Source: Chloroflexota bacterium
GTDB taxonomy: Bacteria > Chloroflexota > Anaerolineae > 4572-78
NCBI GenBank assembly: GCA_024278725.1
Contig: JAJRSQ010000282.1
Location: 1-22,486, forward strand
Direction: 5' to 3'
Length of the DNA stretch: 22,486 nucleotides
In this document: positions 6,947-14,529 of the stretch, one piece after another
How positions within the stretch are numbered: position 1 is the first letter of the stretch
How the letters are laid out: the number at the start of each line of letters is the position of its first letter
The notes under the pieces: model-generated
Database searches by the model: none
What the model was told of the DNA's origin: nothing
Seen by the model: only the letters and a program-made list of their open reading frames with translations
Program-made: the position numbers and the translations under genes

Positions 6947-7351
6947 ATGCCCGTAACAGATACCATTGCCGATATGCTGGCACGCATCCGCAACGCCGGT
7001 ATGGCAAAAAAACAGCGATTGACGATGCCCAGTTCAAAAATACTGGTCGCCATCGCTCAGATTTTGCAGGATGAAGGGTACATTAAATCATACAATGTAT
7101 TGCCCACCACCCCGCAAAAAACGTTACAGATTGATTTGAAATATACCAAAGAACGTCATCCGCAACTGGTTATTCAGGGCTTGCAACGAATCAGCAAACC
7201 CGGACGGCGGGTGTACACCAGAAAAGAAGATATCCCCTGGGTGCGCAGTGGGCTGGGAATTGCCATCCTCACCACGCCGCAGGGTGTTATGACCGGTAGA
7301 AAAGCACGCCAACTCGGAGTAGGTGGCGAAATTCTGTGCTACATATGGTAA
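6947..7351 (+). CDS. rpsH: Small-subunit ribosomal protein uS8
   Basis: The 134-residue protein begins MPVTDTIADMLARIRNAG, the standard uS8 start, and ends GRKARQLGVGGEILCYIW, the conserved C terminus that binds the central domain of 16S rRNA. In E. coli S8 represses the spc operon by binding mRNA at the rplE start; I did not identify an equivalent helix here. AAAGGAG lies ahead of the ATG. Confidence 0.97.
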   Translation: MPVTDTIADMLARIRNAGMAKKQRLTMPSSKILVAIAQILQDEGYIKSYNVLPTTPQKTLQIDLKYTKERHPQLVIQGLQRISKPGRRVYTRKEDIPWVRSGLGIAILTTPQGVMTGRKARQLGVGGEILCYIW

Positions 7352-7365
7352 GGGGGAAATGAAAA

Positions 7366-7908
7366 ATGGCTAGAATCGGAAAAATCCCAATTCCCCTTCC
7401 TAAAGGCGTGACCGTTACCATTAATAATAACGAAGTCACAGTGAAAGGTCCCAAAGGACAGTTAACCGACTCTTTTTCCTCGGACATCACTATTGATGTG
7501 ACGGATGAAAAAATCACCGTTACCCGACCGACAGACCAGCGTCATCATCGTGCCATGCATGGCTTGGTGCGTGCGTTGCTGAATAACATGGTTGTTGGGG
7601 TGAGCAATGGTTTTTCCCGCGAATTGGAAATTCAAGGGGTTGGGTATCGTGCCATAATGGAAGGGAAAAATCTGGTTTTGAACGTTGGCTACTCTCACCC
7701 GGTAGTGTTTGAACCGGAAGCAAATATATCGTTTGAAGTGGAAAAAGGTGGGCGAAGCCTTGCCGTGAAAGGCATTGACAAAGCCGTGGTCGGTGAAATT
7801 GCCGCACGCATTCGTCGGGTACGTCCCCCTGAGCCGTACAAAGGAAAAGGCATTCGCTATAAAGGCGAAACCGTGCGGCGCAAAGCAGGCAAGGCTGGTA
7901 AAGTCTAG
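7366..7908 (+). CDS. rplF: Large-subunit ribosomal protein uL6
   Basis: The 180-residue product is uL6, with the two repeated alpha/beta domains expected of the family. It starts MARIGKIPIPLPKGV, has GVGYRA in the middle and carries the RPPEPYKGKGIRYKGE motif near the C terminus that contacts the sarcin-ricin region of 23S rRNA. Length is typical (175-180). It lies 14 nt after rpsH. Confidence 0.97.
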   Translation: MARIGKIPIPLPKGVTVTINNNEVTVKGPKGQLTDSFSSDITIDVTDEKITVTRPTDQRHHRAMHGLVRALLNNMVVGVSNGFSRELEIQGVGYRAIMEGKNLVLNVGYSHPVVFEPEANISFEVEKGGRSLAVKGIDKAVVGEIAARIRRVRPPEPYKGKGIRYKGETVRRKAGKAGKV

Positions 7909-7932
7909 GAATCATGGTTGGAGAATACGAAA

Positions 7933-8301
7933 ATGGCTAAGCAATCGAAAAAAAGTCTTGCTCGACAGAAACGCCATGCCCGTGTGCGGAAACACGTGTT
8001 TGGCACACCGGAACGCCCGCGTTTGAATGTTTACCGGAGCCTGAACCATATTTACGCGCAAGTGATTGACGATACTCGTGGTGTCACGCTTGTTTCTGCC
8101 TCTACGGTAGATAGCGAAGCCCGCGCGCTGGTTGAAGGACAGGATAAAACCGCTCAGGCAAAAGTTGTTGGCAAATTAGTGGCGGAACGTGCGAAAAAAG
8201 CCGGTATTTCCAAAGTGGTGTTCGACCGCGGCGGCTTCAAATACCAGGGGCGCGTGCAGGCACTGGCAGATGCTTCTCGAGAAGCAGGGCTGGATTTTTA
8301 A
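7933..8301 (+). CDS. rplR: Large-subunit ribosomal protein uL18
   Basis: I choose the ATG giving MAKQSKKSLARQKRHARVRK (122 residues) because GGAG lies 9 nt upstream; an in-frame TTG five codons earlier overlaps that ribosome site and is unlikely. Family motifs are HVFGTPERPRLNVYRS, KKAGISKVVFDRGGF and the terminal YQGRVQALADASREAGLDF. uL18 binds 5S rRNA in the central protuberance with uL5. A 57-nt gap follows before rpsE. Confidence 0.96.
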   Translation: MAKQSKKSLARQKRHARVRKHVFGTPERPRLNVYRSLNHIYAQVIDDTRGVTLVSASTVDSEARALVEGQDKTAQAKVVGKLVAERAKKAGISKVVFDRGGFKYQGRVQALADASREAGLDF

Positions 8302-8358
8302 GTGTGATTTTGAACCCAAAAGACGGCTCCATCAAAGAGTTGTCTCTGCGGAGGTATA

Positions 8359-8886
8359 ATGGCAAAACGTGAATTTGAAGATGCAATAGAAGAACTTGAT
8401 GAACGTGTCGTGCATATTGCGCGTACCGCCAAAGTGGTAAAAGGTGGACGGCGATTCAGCTTCCGGGCATTGGTAGTGGTTGGCGATAACAAGGGGAGTG
8501 TTGGCATTGGCGTTGGTAAAGCCCGTGAAGTCCCTGAAGCAATTCGCAAAGCCTCTGAACGTGCGCGGCGCACAATGCGCAAAATCCCGATGATTGGCAC
8601 GACCGTCCCGCATGAAATTACTGCACGGCAATCCGGGGCGCAGGTGTTCATGAAACCGGCATCTCCCGGTACGGGGGTTATTGCCGGGGGGGGCGTGCGT
8701 GCCGTGGTGGAAGTTGCCGGCATCCGCGACATCTTGACCAAAAGTCAGGGTAGCGCAAACATCTTGAATGTTGTAAAAGCGACAATGAAAGGGTTGACCG
8801 AAATGCAAGACCCCGCCGCTGTGGCGCAACGCCGGGGTGTTCCCGTCAGTAAAGTGCAACCCTTCTGGAGTAGAAAGCATGACTGA
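8359..8886 (+). CDS. rpsE: Small-subunit ribosomal protein uS5
   Basis: The 175-residue product is uS5: the double-stranded-RNA-binding-like domain with VVKGGRRFSFRALVVVGD and VGKAREVPEAIRKA, then the second domain with IAGGGVRAVVEVAG. uS5 lies at the mRNA entrance with uS3 and uS4 and affects decoding accuracy. The ribosome site GGAGGT is strong. Codons for the triple glycine form an eight-G run (8686-8693), yet the frame is intact. The last 8 nt overlap the start of rpmD. Confidence 0.97.
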   Translation: MAKREFEDAIEELDERVVHIARTAKVVKGGRRFSFRALVVVGDNKGSVGIGVGKAREVPEAIRKASERARRTMRKIPMIGTTVPHEITARQSGAQVFMKPASPGTGVIAGGGVRAVVEVAGIRDILTKSQGSANILNVVKATMKGLTEMQDPAAVAQRRGVPVSKVQPFWSRKHD

Positions 8887-9070
8887 GAAAAAACTGAGTG
8901 TGACACTGGTCAAAAGTCCCATCGGTTACACCAAGCGACAGAAAGCCGTTGTGCAATCGCTTGGGTTGAGAAAAATAGGGCAAACTGTGGTACGGAGTGA
9001 TACCCCCGTTATTCGCGGGATGGTCAATAAAGTATCTCACTTGTTAAAGGTTGATGAAGTCGAGGCATAA
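8879..9070 (+). CDS. rpmD: Large-subunit ribosomal protein uL30
   Basis: Starting at the ATG inside the end of rpsE gives a 63-residue protein, MTEKKLSVTLVKSPIG followed by GYTKRQKAVVQSLGLRK and VIRGMVNKVSHLL, typical of uL30 (about 60 residues). Earlier in-frame starts would add a tail with no resemblance to the family. CTGGAG lies about 9 nt upstream. The 8-nt overlap with rpsE suggests translational coupling. Confidence 0.95.
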   Translation: MTEKKLSVTLVKSPIGYTKRQKAVVQSLGLRKIGQTVVRSDTPVIRGMVNKVSHLLKVDEVEA

Positions 9071-9093
9071 TCGGCTTTACGGAGGTATTGGTA

Positions 9094-9573
9094 ATGAAAT
9101 TGAATGATTTGCAACCGGCTCCCGGTAGTACCAAATCCCGCAAACGTGTGGGACGCGGACACGGTTCCGGTAAAGGGAAAACCGCCGGGCGCGGTACAAA
9201 AGGGCAGGGCGCTCGTTCCGGTGGCGGCAAAGGACCGTACTTTGAAGGGGGTCAGTTGCCCCTGGTGCGCCGTTTACCCTTCGCCCGTGGTGTTGGCTTC
9301 ACCAATATTTGGCGCATTGAATTTGTGCCGGTGAATCTCGGTCGCTTGAATCAGTTGTTTGAAGCGAACGACGAAGTTTCATTGGAAACACTGGTCAATG
9401 CCGGTATAGTGAAAAAATCGGCAAAAGCGTTGGCTGTTTTGGCAGACGGTGAGTTGGAAAAACCGTTGACCATCAAAGCCCATCGCATCTCCAAAGCGGC
9501 TCGTGCAAAAATCGAAGCCGCCGGTGGCACATTTGAGCTTTTGCCCAAACCAGCGCGTCCAAAATTGCGATAG
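9094..9573 (+). CDS. rplO: Large-subunit ribosomal protein uL15
   Basis: The chosen ATG gives MKLNDLQPAPGS, the normal start, with GGAGGT 7 nt upstream; a TTG two codons earlier is too close to that site. The 159-residue protein has the long basic glycine-rich arm GRGHGSGKGKTAGRGTKGQ (residues about 21-39) and a folded C-terminal domain ending ELLPKPARPKLR. uL15 is a late-assembly 50S protein whose arm threads through 23S rRNA. secY follows after 28 nt. Confidence 0.96.
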   Translation: MKLNDLQPAPGSTKSRKRVGRGHGSGKGKTAGRGTKGQGARSGGGKGPYFEGGQLPLVRRLPFARGVGFTNIWRIEFVPVNLGRLNQLFEANDEVSLETLVNAGIVKKSAKALAVLADGELEKPLTIKAHRISKAARAKIEAAGGTFELLPKPARPKLR

Positions 9574-9601
9574 CGCTTAAATCTAACGTTAGAGGATACC
9601 C

Positions 9602-10927
9602 ATGCTTCAAGCCGTAAAGAACGCATTTTTATTACCGGATTTGCGTCGAAAAATTGTTTTTACACTGCTAATTCTTGTCATATACCGGGCGGCATCTCAA
9701 ATTCCGGTTCCGGGTGTTGATAAAGAAGTCTTAAACCAATTTTTGAATAGCGGTTCTAGCGGAGCCGATATTCTGCAGTTCCTGGACTTGCTTTCCGGTG
9801 GTGTACTCGGGCAGTTTTCTGTGCTTGCAACGGGTGTTTATCCCTACATTACAGCATCCATTATCTTGCAGCTTCTCACCCCGATGATCCCCGCTTTGGA
9901 AGAACTTTCAAAAGAAGGGGAACAGGGACAAAAGAAAATGAACCAGTATACCCACTGGTTAACCGTTCCTTTGGCGGCATTGCAGGCGTATGGGCAAGTA
10001 GTCATTATCCAGCAAAGCATTCCCGGCATCATCAGCAACTTTGGTTTCCGTGCCAACCCGCTGGGGACAACCGCTATCATCATCTCTATGACGGCGGGGA
10101 GCTTGTTTGCTGTATGGCTGGGTGAGTTAATATCCGAGCAAGGCATCGGTAACGGTGTTTCCATCATCATCTTCGGTGGCATTGTGGCACAAATGCCTGG
10201 TAGAATTTGGCAGATGGTGCAATTGCAGCAGTATCTTCTGCTCATCGTCTTCTCTGTCATCACGCTGATTACCATTCTGGGGATTGTTGTCATCAGCGAA
10301 GGGCAACGGCGCATTCCGGTGCAGTATGGCAAGCGCGTTCGAGGGAATAAAGTGTATGGCGGGCAAAGTTCGCATGTACCGTTGCGCATCAACAGCGCGG
10401 GGGTGATTCCGCTGATTTTCGCCCAGTCCATTCTGATTTTCCCCAGCTCTATCGGCAGTTTCCTGTCCACGTCGTCTTCGGCGGGGCTTGCCTCCGCGGC
10501 AAACTTCATCGTAGAGTGGTTCAGCCCGCGTGCCGGTGCGTGGCCCTACTGGATAACCTACTTTTTGATGGTGGCAGCCTTCACCTTCTTCTACACCGAC
10601 ATCATCTTTAAGCAGCAGCATTTGGCGGATAGCCTGCAAAAACAAGGGGGATTCGTTCCCGGCTTGCGTCCCGGTAGAGCCACTGAAACGTATCTGAACG
10701 AAGTGATGCGCCGGATAACCTTTGTCGGTGCGGTCTTCCTGGGGGTAATTGCCATTTTGCCGTGGATTACCCAGTTGCTTCCCGGCTTGGATGCCGGCGC
10801 AAATACAACCGGCACACTGCTGATTACCAGTACCGGCTTGCTGATTGTGGTGCAGGTGGCGCTTGATACGATGAAACAACTGGAATCTCAGTTGCTTATG
10901 CGTAACTATGAAGGCTTCATTAAATAA
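9602..10927 (+). CDS. secY: Protein translocase subunit SecY
   Basis: The 441-residue product is SecY, the pore-forming subunit of the SecYEG channel that exports and inserts proteins at the cytoplasmic membrane. It has about ten hydrophobic segments. Family landmarks are SVLATGVYPYITASIILQLL (second segment region), the cytoplasmic loop RRIPVQYGKRVRGNKVYGG, RINSAGVIPLIFA, and the late cytoplasmic loop GLRPGRATETYLNEVMRRIT. Length is typical (420-450). It sits between rplO and map, its usual neighbourhood, though adk, which often follows secY, is missing. Confidence 0.97.
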   Translation: MLQAVKNAFLLPDLRRKIVFTLLILVIYRAASQIPVPGVDKEVLNQFLNSGSSGADILQFLDLLSGGVLGQFSVLATGVYPYITASIILQLLTPMIPALEELSKEGEQGQKKMNQYTHWLTVPLAALQAYGQVVIIQQSIPGIISNFGFRANPLGTTAIIISMTAGSLFAVWLGELISEQGIGNGVSIIIFGGIVAQMPGRIWQMVQLQQYLLLIVFSVITLITILGIVVISEGQRRIPVQYGKRVRGNKVYGGQSSHVPLRINSAGVIPLIFAQSILIFPSSIGSFLSTSSSAGLASAANFIVEWFSPRAGAWPYWITYFLMVAAFTFFYTDIIFKQQHLADSLQKQGGFVPGLRPGRATETYLNEVMRRITFVGAVFLGVIAILPWITQLLPGLDAGANTTGTLLITSTGLLIVVQVALDTMKQLESQLLMRNYEGFIK

Positions 10928-10941
10928 CAACGCGGTCATTC

Positions 10942-11691
10942 ATGATTATTTTGAAGTCCGATAACGAAATTAACATGATGCGCGAAGCGGGACGGATTGT
11001 GGCTGTGGTTCTCGCCGAGCTGGCGGAAAAGGTCGCCCCCGGGGTCACCACCGCCCAACTCGACCGCTGGGCAGAAAAAATCATCAAAAAGCATCATGCC
11101 ATCCCGACCTTCAAGGGATACAACGGATTTCCGGCATCCATCACCACCTCAGTGAATGAGGAGCTGGTACACGGTATCCCCAGCCCGAAAAAGGTATTGC
11201 GGGAAGGTGACATCATCAGCATAGATTGCGGTGCAACCTACAAAGGCTGGGTGGGCGATGCGGCGCTGACCGTTCCGGTGGGCGAGATTACGCCGGAAGC
11301 GCAAAAACTACTGGAAGTTACTGAACGCGCCCTGTACATCGGTATTGAGCAGGCGCGGGTGGGCAATCGCTCCGGGGATATTTCGGCGGCGATTCAACAA
11401 TATATTGAGCGGCATGGGTATGGCGTGGTGCGCAATTACACCGGACACGGTGTGGGGCGAAGCATGCATGAAGACCCGCAAGTCCCCAATTATGGGCGAG
11501 AGCATCGGGGCATTCCCCTGAAAAAAGGGATGACTATTGCGCTGGAACCGATGGTGAACATCGGAACCCCCCGGACGCGCGTTTTGGATGACCATTGGAC
11601 GGTTGTAACGGACGATGGGAAGCTCTCGGCGCATTTTGAACATACCATCGCCATTACAAATGGCGACCCGCTGATTTTGACACAATTATAA
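10942..11691 (+). CDS. map: Methionine aminopeptidase type I
   Basis: The 249-residue protein removes the N-terminal methionine from nascent proteins. All five metal ligands and the catalytic histidine are visible: His78 (VHGIPS), Asp95 (SIDCGA), Asp106 (WVGDAA), His169 (TGHGVG), Glu202 (ALEPM) and Glu233 (HFEHT). It is the short type Ia form without an N-terminal zinc-finger extension. It follows secY by 14 nt with no adenylate kinase gene between them, and no infA follows it. The 3' end of the gene contains a promoter-like sequence pointing to rpmJ. Confidence 0.97.
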   Translation: MIILKSDNEINMMREAGRIVAVVLAELAEKVAPGVTTAQLDRWAEKIIKKHHAIPTFKGYNGFPASITTSVNEELVHGIPSPKKVLREGDIISIDCGATYKGWVGDAALTVPVGEITPEAQKLLEVTERALYIGIEQARVGNRSGDISAAIQQYIERHGYGVVRNYTGHGVGRSMHEDPQVPNYGREHRGIPLKKGMTIALEPMVNIGTPRTRVLDDHWTVVTDDGKLSAHFEHTIAITNGDPLILTQL

Positions 11692-11703
11692 TTTGTGTAT
11701 AAT
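11677..11703 (+). promoter_or_regulatory. Sigma70-type promoter overlapping the end of map
   Basis: TTGACA (11677-11682) and TATAAT (11698-11703) both match consensus, but the spacer is 15 bp, shorter than the usual 16-18. A second TATAAT at 11687 is too close to use this -35. Position at the map stop codon would give rpmJ-rpsM-rpsK-rpsD-rpoA-rplQ a transcript start independent of the spc group. Confidence 0.55.
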
Positions 11704-11736
11704 TGATGGGTTGAGTTTTTGAAGAGGTAGGAAAAA

Positions 11737-11850
11737 ATGAAAGTACAACCGTCTGTAAAACGTCGTTGCGACAAATGTAAAATTGTGAAACGGAGAGGTG
11801 TTGTCCGTGTAATTTGTGAAAATCCTCGCCACAAACAGCGGCAGGGTTAA
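11737..11850 (+). CDS. rpmJ: Large-subunit ribosomal protein bL36
   Basis: A 37-residue frame beginning MKVQPSVKRRCDKCKIVKRR and ending ICENPRHKQRQG is bL36. The zinc ligands Cys11, Cys14, Cys27 and His32 are all present, so this is the C+ form. AGAGGTAGG precedes the ATG by about 7 nt. It lies 45 nt after map and 20 nt before rpsM; in most bacteria infA would sit between map and rpmJ. bL36 is a late component near the GTPase-associated region of 23S rRNA. Confidence 0.95.
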   Translation: MKVQPSVKRRCDKCKIVKRRGVVRVICENPRHKQRQG

Positions 11851-11870
11851 AGAGGTAAGGAGATAGTAAT

Positions 11871-12248
11871 ATGGCGCGTATTGCTGGTGTTGATATTCCA
11901 CCAAACAAAAGAGTTGTCATCTCTTTGACGTATATTTATGGGATTGGGCGTTATTCCAGCCAGGAAATCATCAAAGAAGCTGGCGTAGACCCCAACATGC
12001 GGGTGAAAGACTTGTCCGATGCAGAATTGGCTCGTCTCCGTGAAGTTATTGACAAGAATTATCGGGTAGAAGGTGATTTGCGCCGCGAAGTCGGCATGAA
12101 CATCAAACGGTTGCAGGAAATTGGTTGCTACCGAGGGTTGCGCCATCGCCGAAATTTGCCGGCGCACGGACAACGTACCCGAACCAATGCACGAACTCGC
12201 CGTGGCGCACGACGAACGGTTGCCGGGAAGAAACGGGCACGCAAATAA
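11871..12248 (+). CDS. rpsM: Small-subunit ribosomal protein uS13
   Basis: The 125-residue product begins MARIAGVDIPPNKRVVISLTYIYGIG and ends with the basic tail GQRTRTNARTRRG followed by a lysine-arginine stretch, both uS13 hallmarks. uS13 lies in the 30S head, contacts P-site tRNA and forms bridges to uL5. AAGGAGA lies 7 nt ahead of the ATG. rpsK follows after 34 nt. Confidence 0.97.
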   Translation: MARIAGVDIPPNKRVVISLTYIYGIGRYSSQEIIKEAGVDPNMRVKDLSDAELARLREVIDKNYRVEGDLRREVGMNIKRLQEIGCYRGLRHRRNLPAHGQRTRTNARTRRGARRTVAGKKRARK

Positions 12249-12282
12249 TTTTTGCGTGTGAATTAGTGGAGGACAGTATTAG

Positions 12283-12678
12283 ATGGCAAAAAGACGAACA
12301 CAACGACGGGTTGCGCGGAAAGAGCGCAAAAATATTCCCAGCGGAAAAGCATTTATCCACTCAACCTTTAATAACACCATCATCACCGTGACCGACCCGC
12401 ATGGGAACACGCTGTGCTGGTATAGTGGCGGTACGAGTGGTTTCAAAGGCTCACGCAAAAGCACACCGTATGCTTCGCAGATTGCGGCGACTTCTGCCGC
12501 CAAAACCGCCAGCGAACATGGCATGCGCGAGGTAGATGTTTTTGTGAAAGGTCCCGGACCGGGGCGCGAAGCCGCAATTCGCGGATTGCAAGCCGCCGGG
12601 TTGAAGGTGAGATCCATTACCGATGTCACCCCCATTCCGCACAACGGATGTCGCCCGCCGAAAAAACGCCGCGTTTAA
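12283..12678 (+). CDS. rpsK: Small-subunit ribosomal protein uS11
   Basis: The 131-residue protein is uS11, with IPSGKAFIHSTFNNTIITVTD, the signature VKGPGPGREAAIRGLQAAG and the terminal DVTPIPHNGCRPPKKRRV. It lies on the platform of the 30S subunit near the E site. GTGGAGGA is a good ribosome site. The gap to the next gene, rpsD, is 129 nt, the longest in the cluster. Confidence 0.97.
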   Translation: MAKRRTQRRVARKERKNIPSGKAFIHSTFNNTIITVTDPHGNTLCWYSGGTSGFKGSRKSTPYASQIAATSAAKTASEHGMREVDVFVKGPGPGREAAIRGLQAAGLKVRSITDVTPIPHNGCRPPKKRRV

Positions 12679-12749
12679 GACGTGTGCGCATCATTTTTGT
12701 ATGATTGGGCTGTAAAAATAATATCAGCAAAGAATTTTTAATGGCATTA

Positions 12750-12791
12750 CGTGGGGGATGAAAGGACGGAGCCATACCCGTAAACCTCACG
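12750..12791 (+). promoter_or_regulatory. Stem-loop leader upstream of rpsD
   Basis: In the 129-nt gap, 12750-12756 pairs with 12785-12791 (7 bp, one G-U), and inside it 12766-12769 pairs with 12778-12781 (4 bp, 8-nt loop). The structure ends 6 nt before the AGGAGGA ribosome site of rpsD. S4 is known to bind structured mRNA leaders to repress its own synthesis in E. coli and B. subtilis, so an S4-responsive element is a reasonable guess. No covariation was tested. Confidence 0.4.
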
Positions 12792-12807
12792 AAAACAGGA
12801 GGACAAA

Positions 12808-13434
12808 TTGGCTAGATATACTGAAGCTGTATGTAGATTATGCCGCCGTGAAGGCGAAAAGCTGTTTCTGAAGGGAGACCGTTGCTATTCTCCCAAATGC
12901 GCAATGGAACGCCGACCGCACCCGCCGGGTCCGGTACGCCGTTTCCGCGCCAAAGAATCCGATTACGGTAACCAGCTTCGTGAAAAACAAAAAGTGCGTC
13001 GCATTTATGGCGTTTTCGAGAAGCAATTCCGCCGGTATTTCAAACGCGCCAAGCGAATGAAAGGCGTTACCGGCTCAAACCTTTTGGTTATTTTGGAAAG
13101 CCGTTTGGACAACGTGGTATTCCGCCTTGGCTTTGCCGACTCGCGGGCGCAAGCTCGCCAACTGGTTCGTCACGGTCATTTTGACGTGAATGGTCGCAAA
13201 ACCAACATCCCCTCATTCCTTGTAAAACCCGGCGACCAAATCGTCGTGCGCGATAGAAGCAAGGGCAACGCTTACTTTAAAGAACGTGTCCAAACAATTG
13301 ACGGTTCGAAAGTTCCCGGATGGCTCACTATCGATGCTGCAAATTTTGCCGGCTCGGTTGTGGCAGAACCCACCCGAGAAGATATTGATTTCACCCTCAA
13401 CGAACAACTGATTGTTGAGTACTACAGCCGCTAA
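12808..13434 (+). CDS. rpsD: Small-subunit ribosomal protein uS4, zinc-binding form
   Basis: The start is TTG, 4 nt after AGGAGGA, giving MARYTEAVCRLCRREGEKLF. The 208-residue protein has cysteines at 9, 12, 26 and 31 in the N-terminal domain, the zinc-binding uS4 form, followed by the S4 RNA-binding domain (LESRLDNVVFRLGFADSRAQ, then ARQLVRHGHFDVNGRKTNIP). uS4 nucleates 30S assembly and often represses its own operon. It is separated from rpsK and rpoA by structured gaps of 129 and 87 nt. Confidence 0.97.
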   Translation: MARYTEAVCRLCRREGEKLFLKGDRCYSPKCAMERRPHPPGPVRRFRAKESDYGNQLREKQKVRRIYGVFEKQFRRYFKRAKRMKGVTGSNLLVILESRLDNVVFRLGFADSRAQARQLVRHGHFDVNGRKTNIPSFLVKPGDQIVVRDRSKGNAYFKERVQTIDGSKVPGWLTIDAANFAGSVVAEPTREDIDFTLNEQLIVEYYSR

Positions 13435-13474
13435 AAATCGTTGATATGAAATATTTGGAAGCAAACGAATTACC

Positions 13475-13500
13475 CTTTTATCAATCAACCTTGATAAAAG
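13475..13500 (+). promoter_or_regulatory. Perfect 10-bp hairpin before rpoA
   Basis: CTTTTATCAA (13475-13484) and TTGATAAAAG (13491-13500) form a perfect inverted repeat with a 6-nt loop. It ends 8 nt before the rpoA ribosome site GGAGGG. There is no T-run after it and the stem is AT-rich, so it is not a convincing terminator. Possible roles are an RNA-processing or pausing site, or control of the ratio of RpoA to ribosomal proteins. Confidence 0.5.
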
Positions 13501-13521
13501 AGACTAGTGGAGGGTGTACTG

Positions 13522-14496
13522 TTGTCTGAATTAGGTTTTGTTTTACCAAAAGTTGAAACCGAATCTTCAACCAGAAATTTTGGTCGATTCAATATTAGCC
13601 CTCTGGAACCGGGGTATGGGGTGACATTGGGGAATGCACTGCGCCGCGTGCTGATTTCATCGCTGACGGGCGCAGCCGTTTCATCCGTGCGAGTGAGCGG
13701 GGTGCATCATGAATTTTCCGACATTCCGCATGTGCGTGAAGACATGACCGGGTTGATTCTGAACCTGAAAGAGCTTCGCGTCATCCTTCATCAAAATGAA
13801 ACCGCCCGTTTGCGGGTGGAAGTTCAGGGTGAAGGGGTGGTGACTGCCGGAGACTTGGAATGTCCGCCTTACGTGGAAATTGTCAACCCCGATTTGCAAC
13901 TGCTCACCGGCGATTCCGGCGAAGCGGCATTGGACATCGAATTGATGGTGGAAATGGGGCGCGGATATTCTCCGGCAGAAGAACGCGGAAAATTGCCCAT
14001 CGGTGAAATTCCGGTGGACGCAATTTTCAGCCCGGTGCGGAAAGCCAACTTCAAAGTTGAACGCGCGCGCGTCGGGCAGGCGACCGATTACGATAAACTC
14101 ATCATGGAAGTCACCACCGACGGAACCATCACCCCCTATGATGCGTTGCGAGAATCGGCGCGGTTGTTGGTGCAGCATTTCTCGCTGGTTGCCAACATCA
14201 CCGTACAGGAAGAGCCGGAAGAAGTTGTTGTTGAAGAAGCCCCCGTGTCGCACGTGCAGGATACCCCCATCGAAGACCTTGAATTGACGGTGCGGGCATA
14301 CAACTGCCTCAAACGTGCCGGTATCACTCAAGTGGGCGAAATACTGGAAAAATTACGCAAAGGTCCTGATGAGATTTTGGCGATTCGGAATTTTGGACAA
14401 AAATCGCTGGATGAACTCATTGACCGTTTGGAAGAAAAAGGCTTGCTGGATGACGTGGATGAAAGCATCATTGCCGCGTCGCGCTCCGGTGGCTGA
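13522..14496 (+). CDS. rpoA: DNA-directed RNA polymerase subunit alpha
   Basis: The TTG start, 7 nt after GGAGGG, gives a 324-residue alpha subunit beginning MSELGFVLPKVETE; an in-frame GTG farther upstream overlaps the ribosome site. The N-terminal domain (to about residue 225) has FNISPLEPGYGVTLGNALRR, used for dimerisation and polymerase assembly. A linker rich in Glu and Val follows. The C-terminal domain holds LELTVRAYNCLKRAGI, including the arginine equivalent to Arg265 that contacts UP-element DNA, and IRNFGQKSLDEL. It lies between rpsD and rplQ, the canonical place. Confidence 0.97.
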   Translation: MSELGFVLPKVETESSTRNFGRFNISPLEPGYGVTLGNALRRVLISSLTGAAVSSVRVSGVHHEFSDIPHVREDMTGLILNLKELRVILHQNETARLRVEVQGEGVVTAGDLECPPYVEIVNPDLQLLTGDSGEAALDIELMVEMGRGYSPAEERGKLPIGEIPVDAIFSPVRKANFKVERARVGQATDYDKLIMEVTTDGTITPYDALRESARLLVQHFSLVANITVQEEPEEVVVEEAPVSHVQDTPIEDLELTVRAYNCLKRAGITQVGEILEKLRKGPDEILAIRNFGQKSLDELIDRLEEKGLLDDVDESIIAASRSGG

Positions 14497-14529
14497 GTTT
14501 CTTGCGTAGAACTTGGAGGAATGTAACAA

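Noticed and set aside
8686..8693. Eight-G run in rpsE, and another in tlyA at 17754-17761, as slippage or phase-variation sites
   Set aside because: Both encode conserved glycine residues in-frame in housekeeping genes; frames are intact and nothing suggests programmed shifting.
9583..9592. Palindrome CTAACGTTAG before secY as an operator
   Set aside because: A single short 10-bp palindrome partly overlapping the ribosome site, without a second copy or known regulator nearby.
12697..12724. Possible promoter before rpsD (TTGTAT, 16 bp, TAATAT)
   Set aside because: Only 3 of 6 and 4 of 6 consensus matches in an AT-rich stretch; too weak to list.
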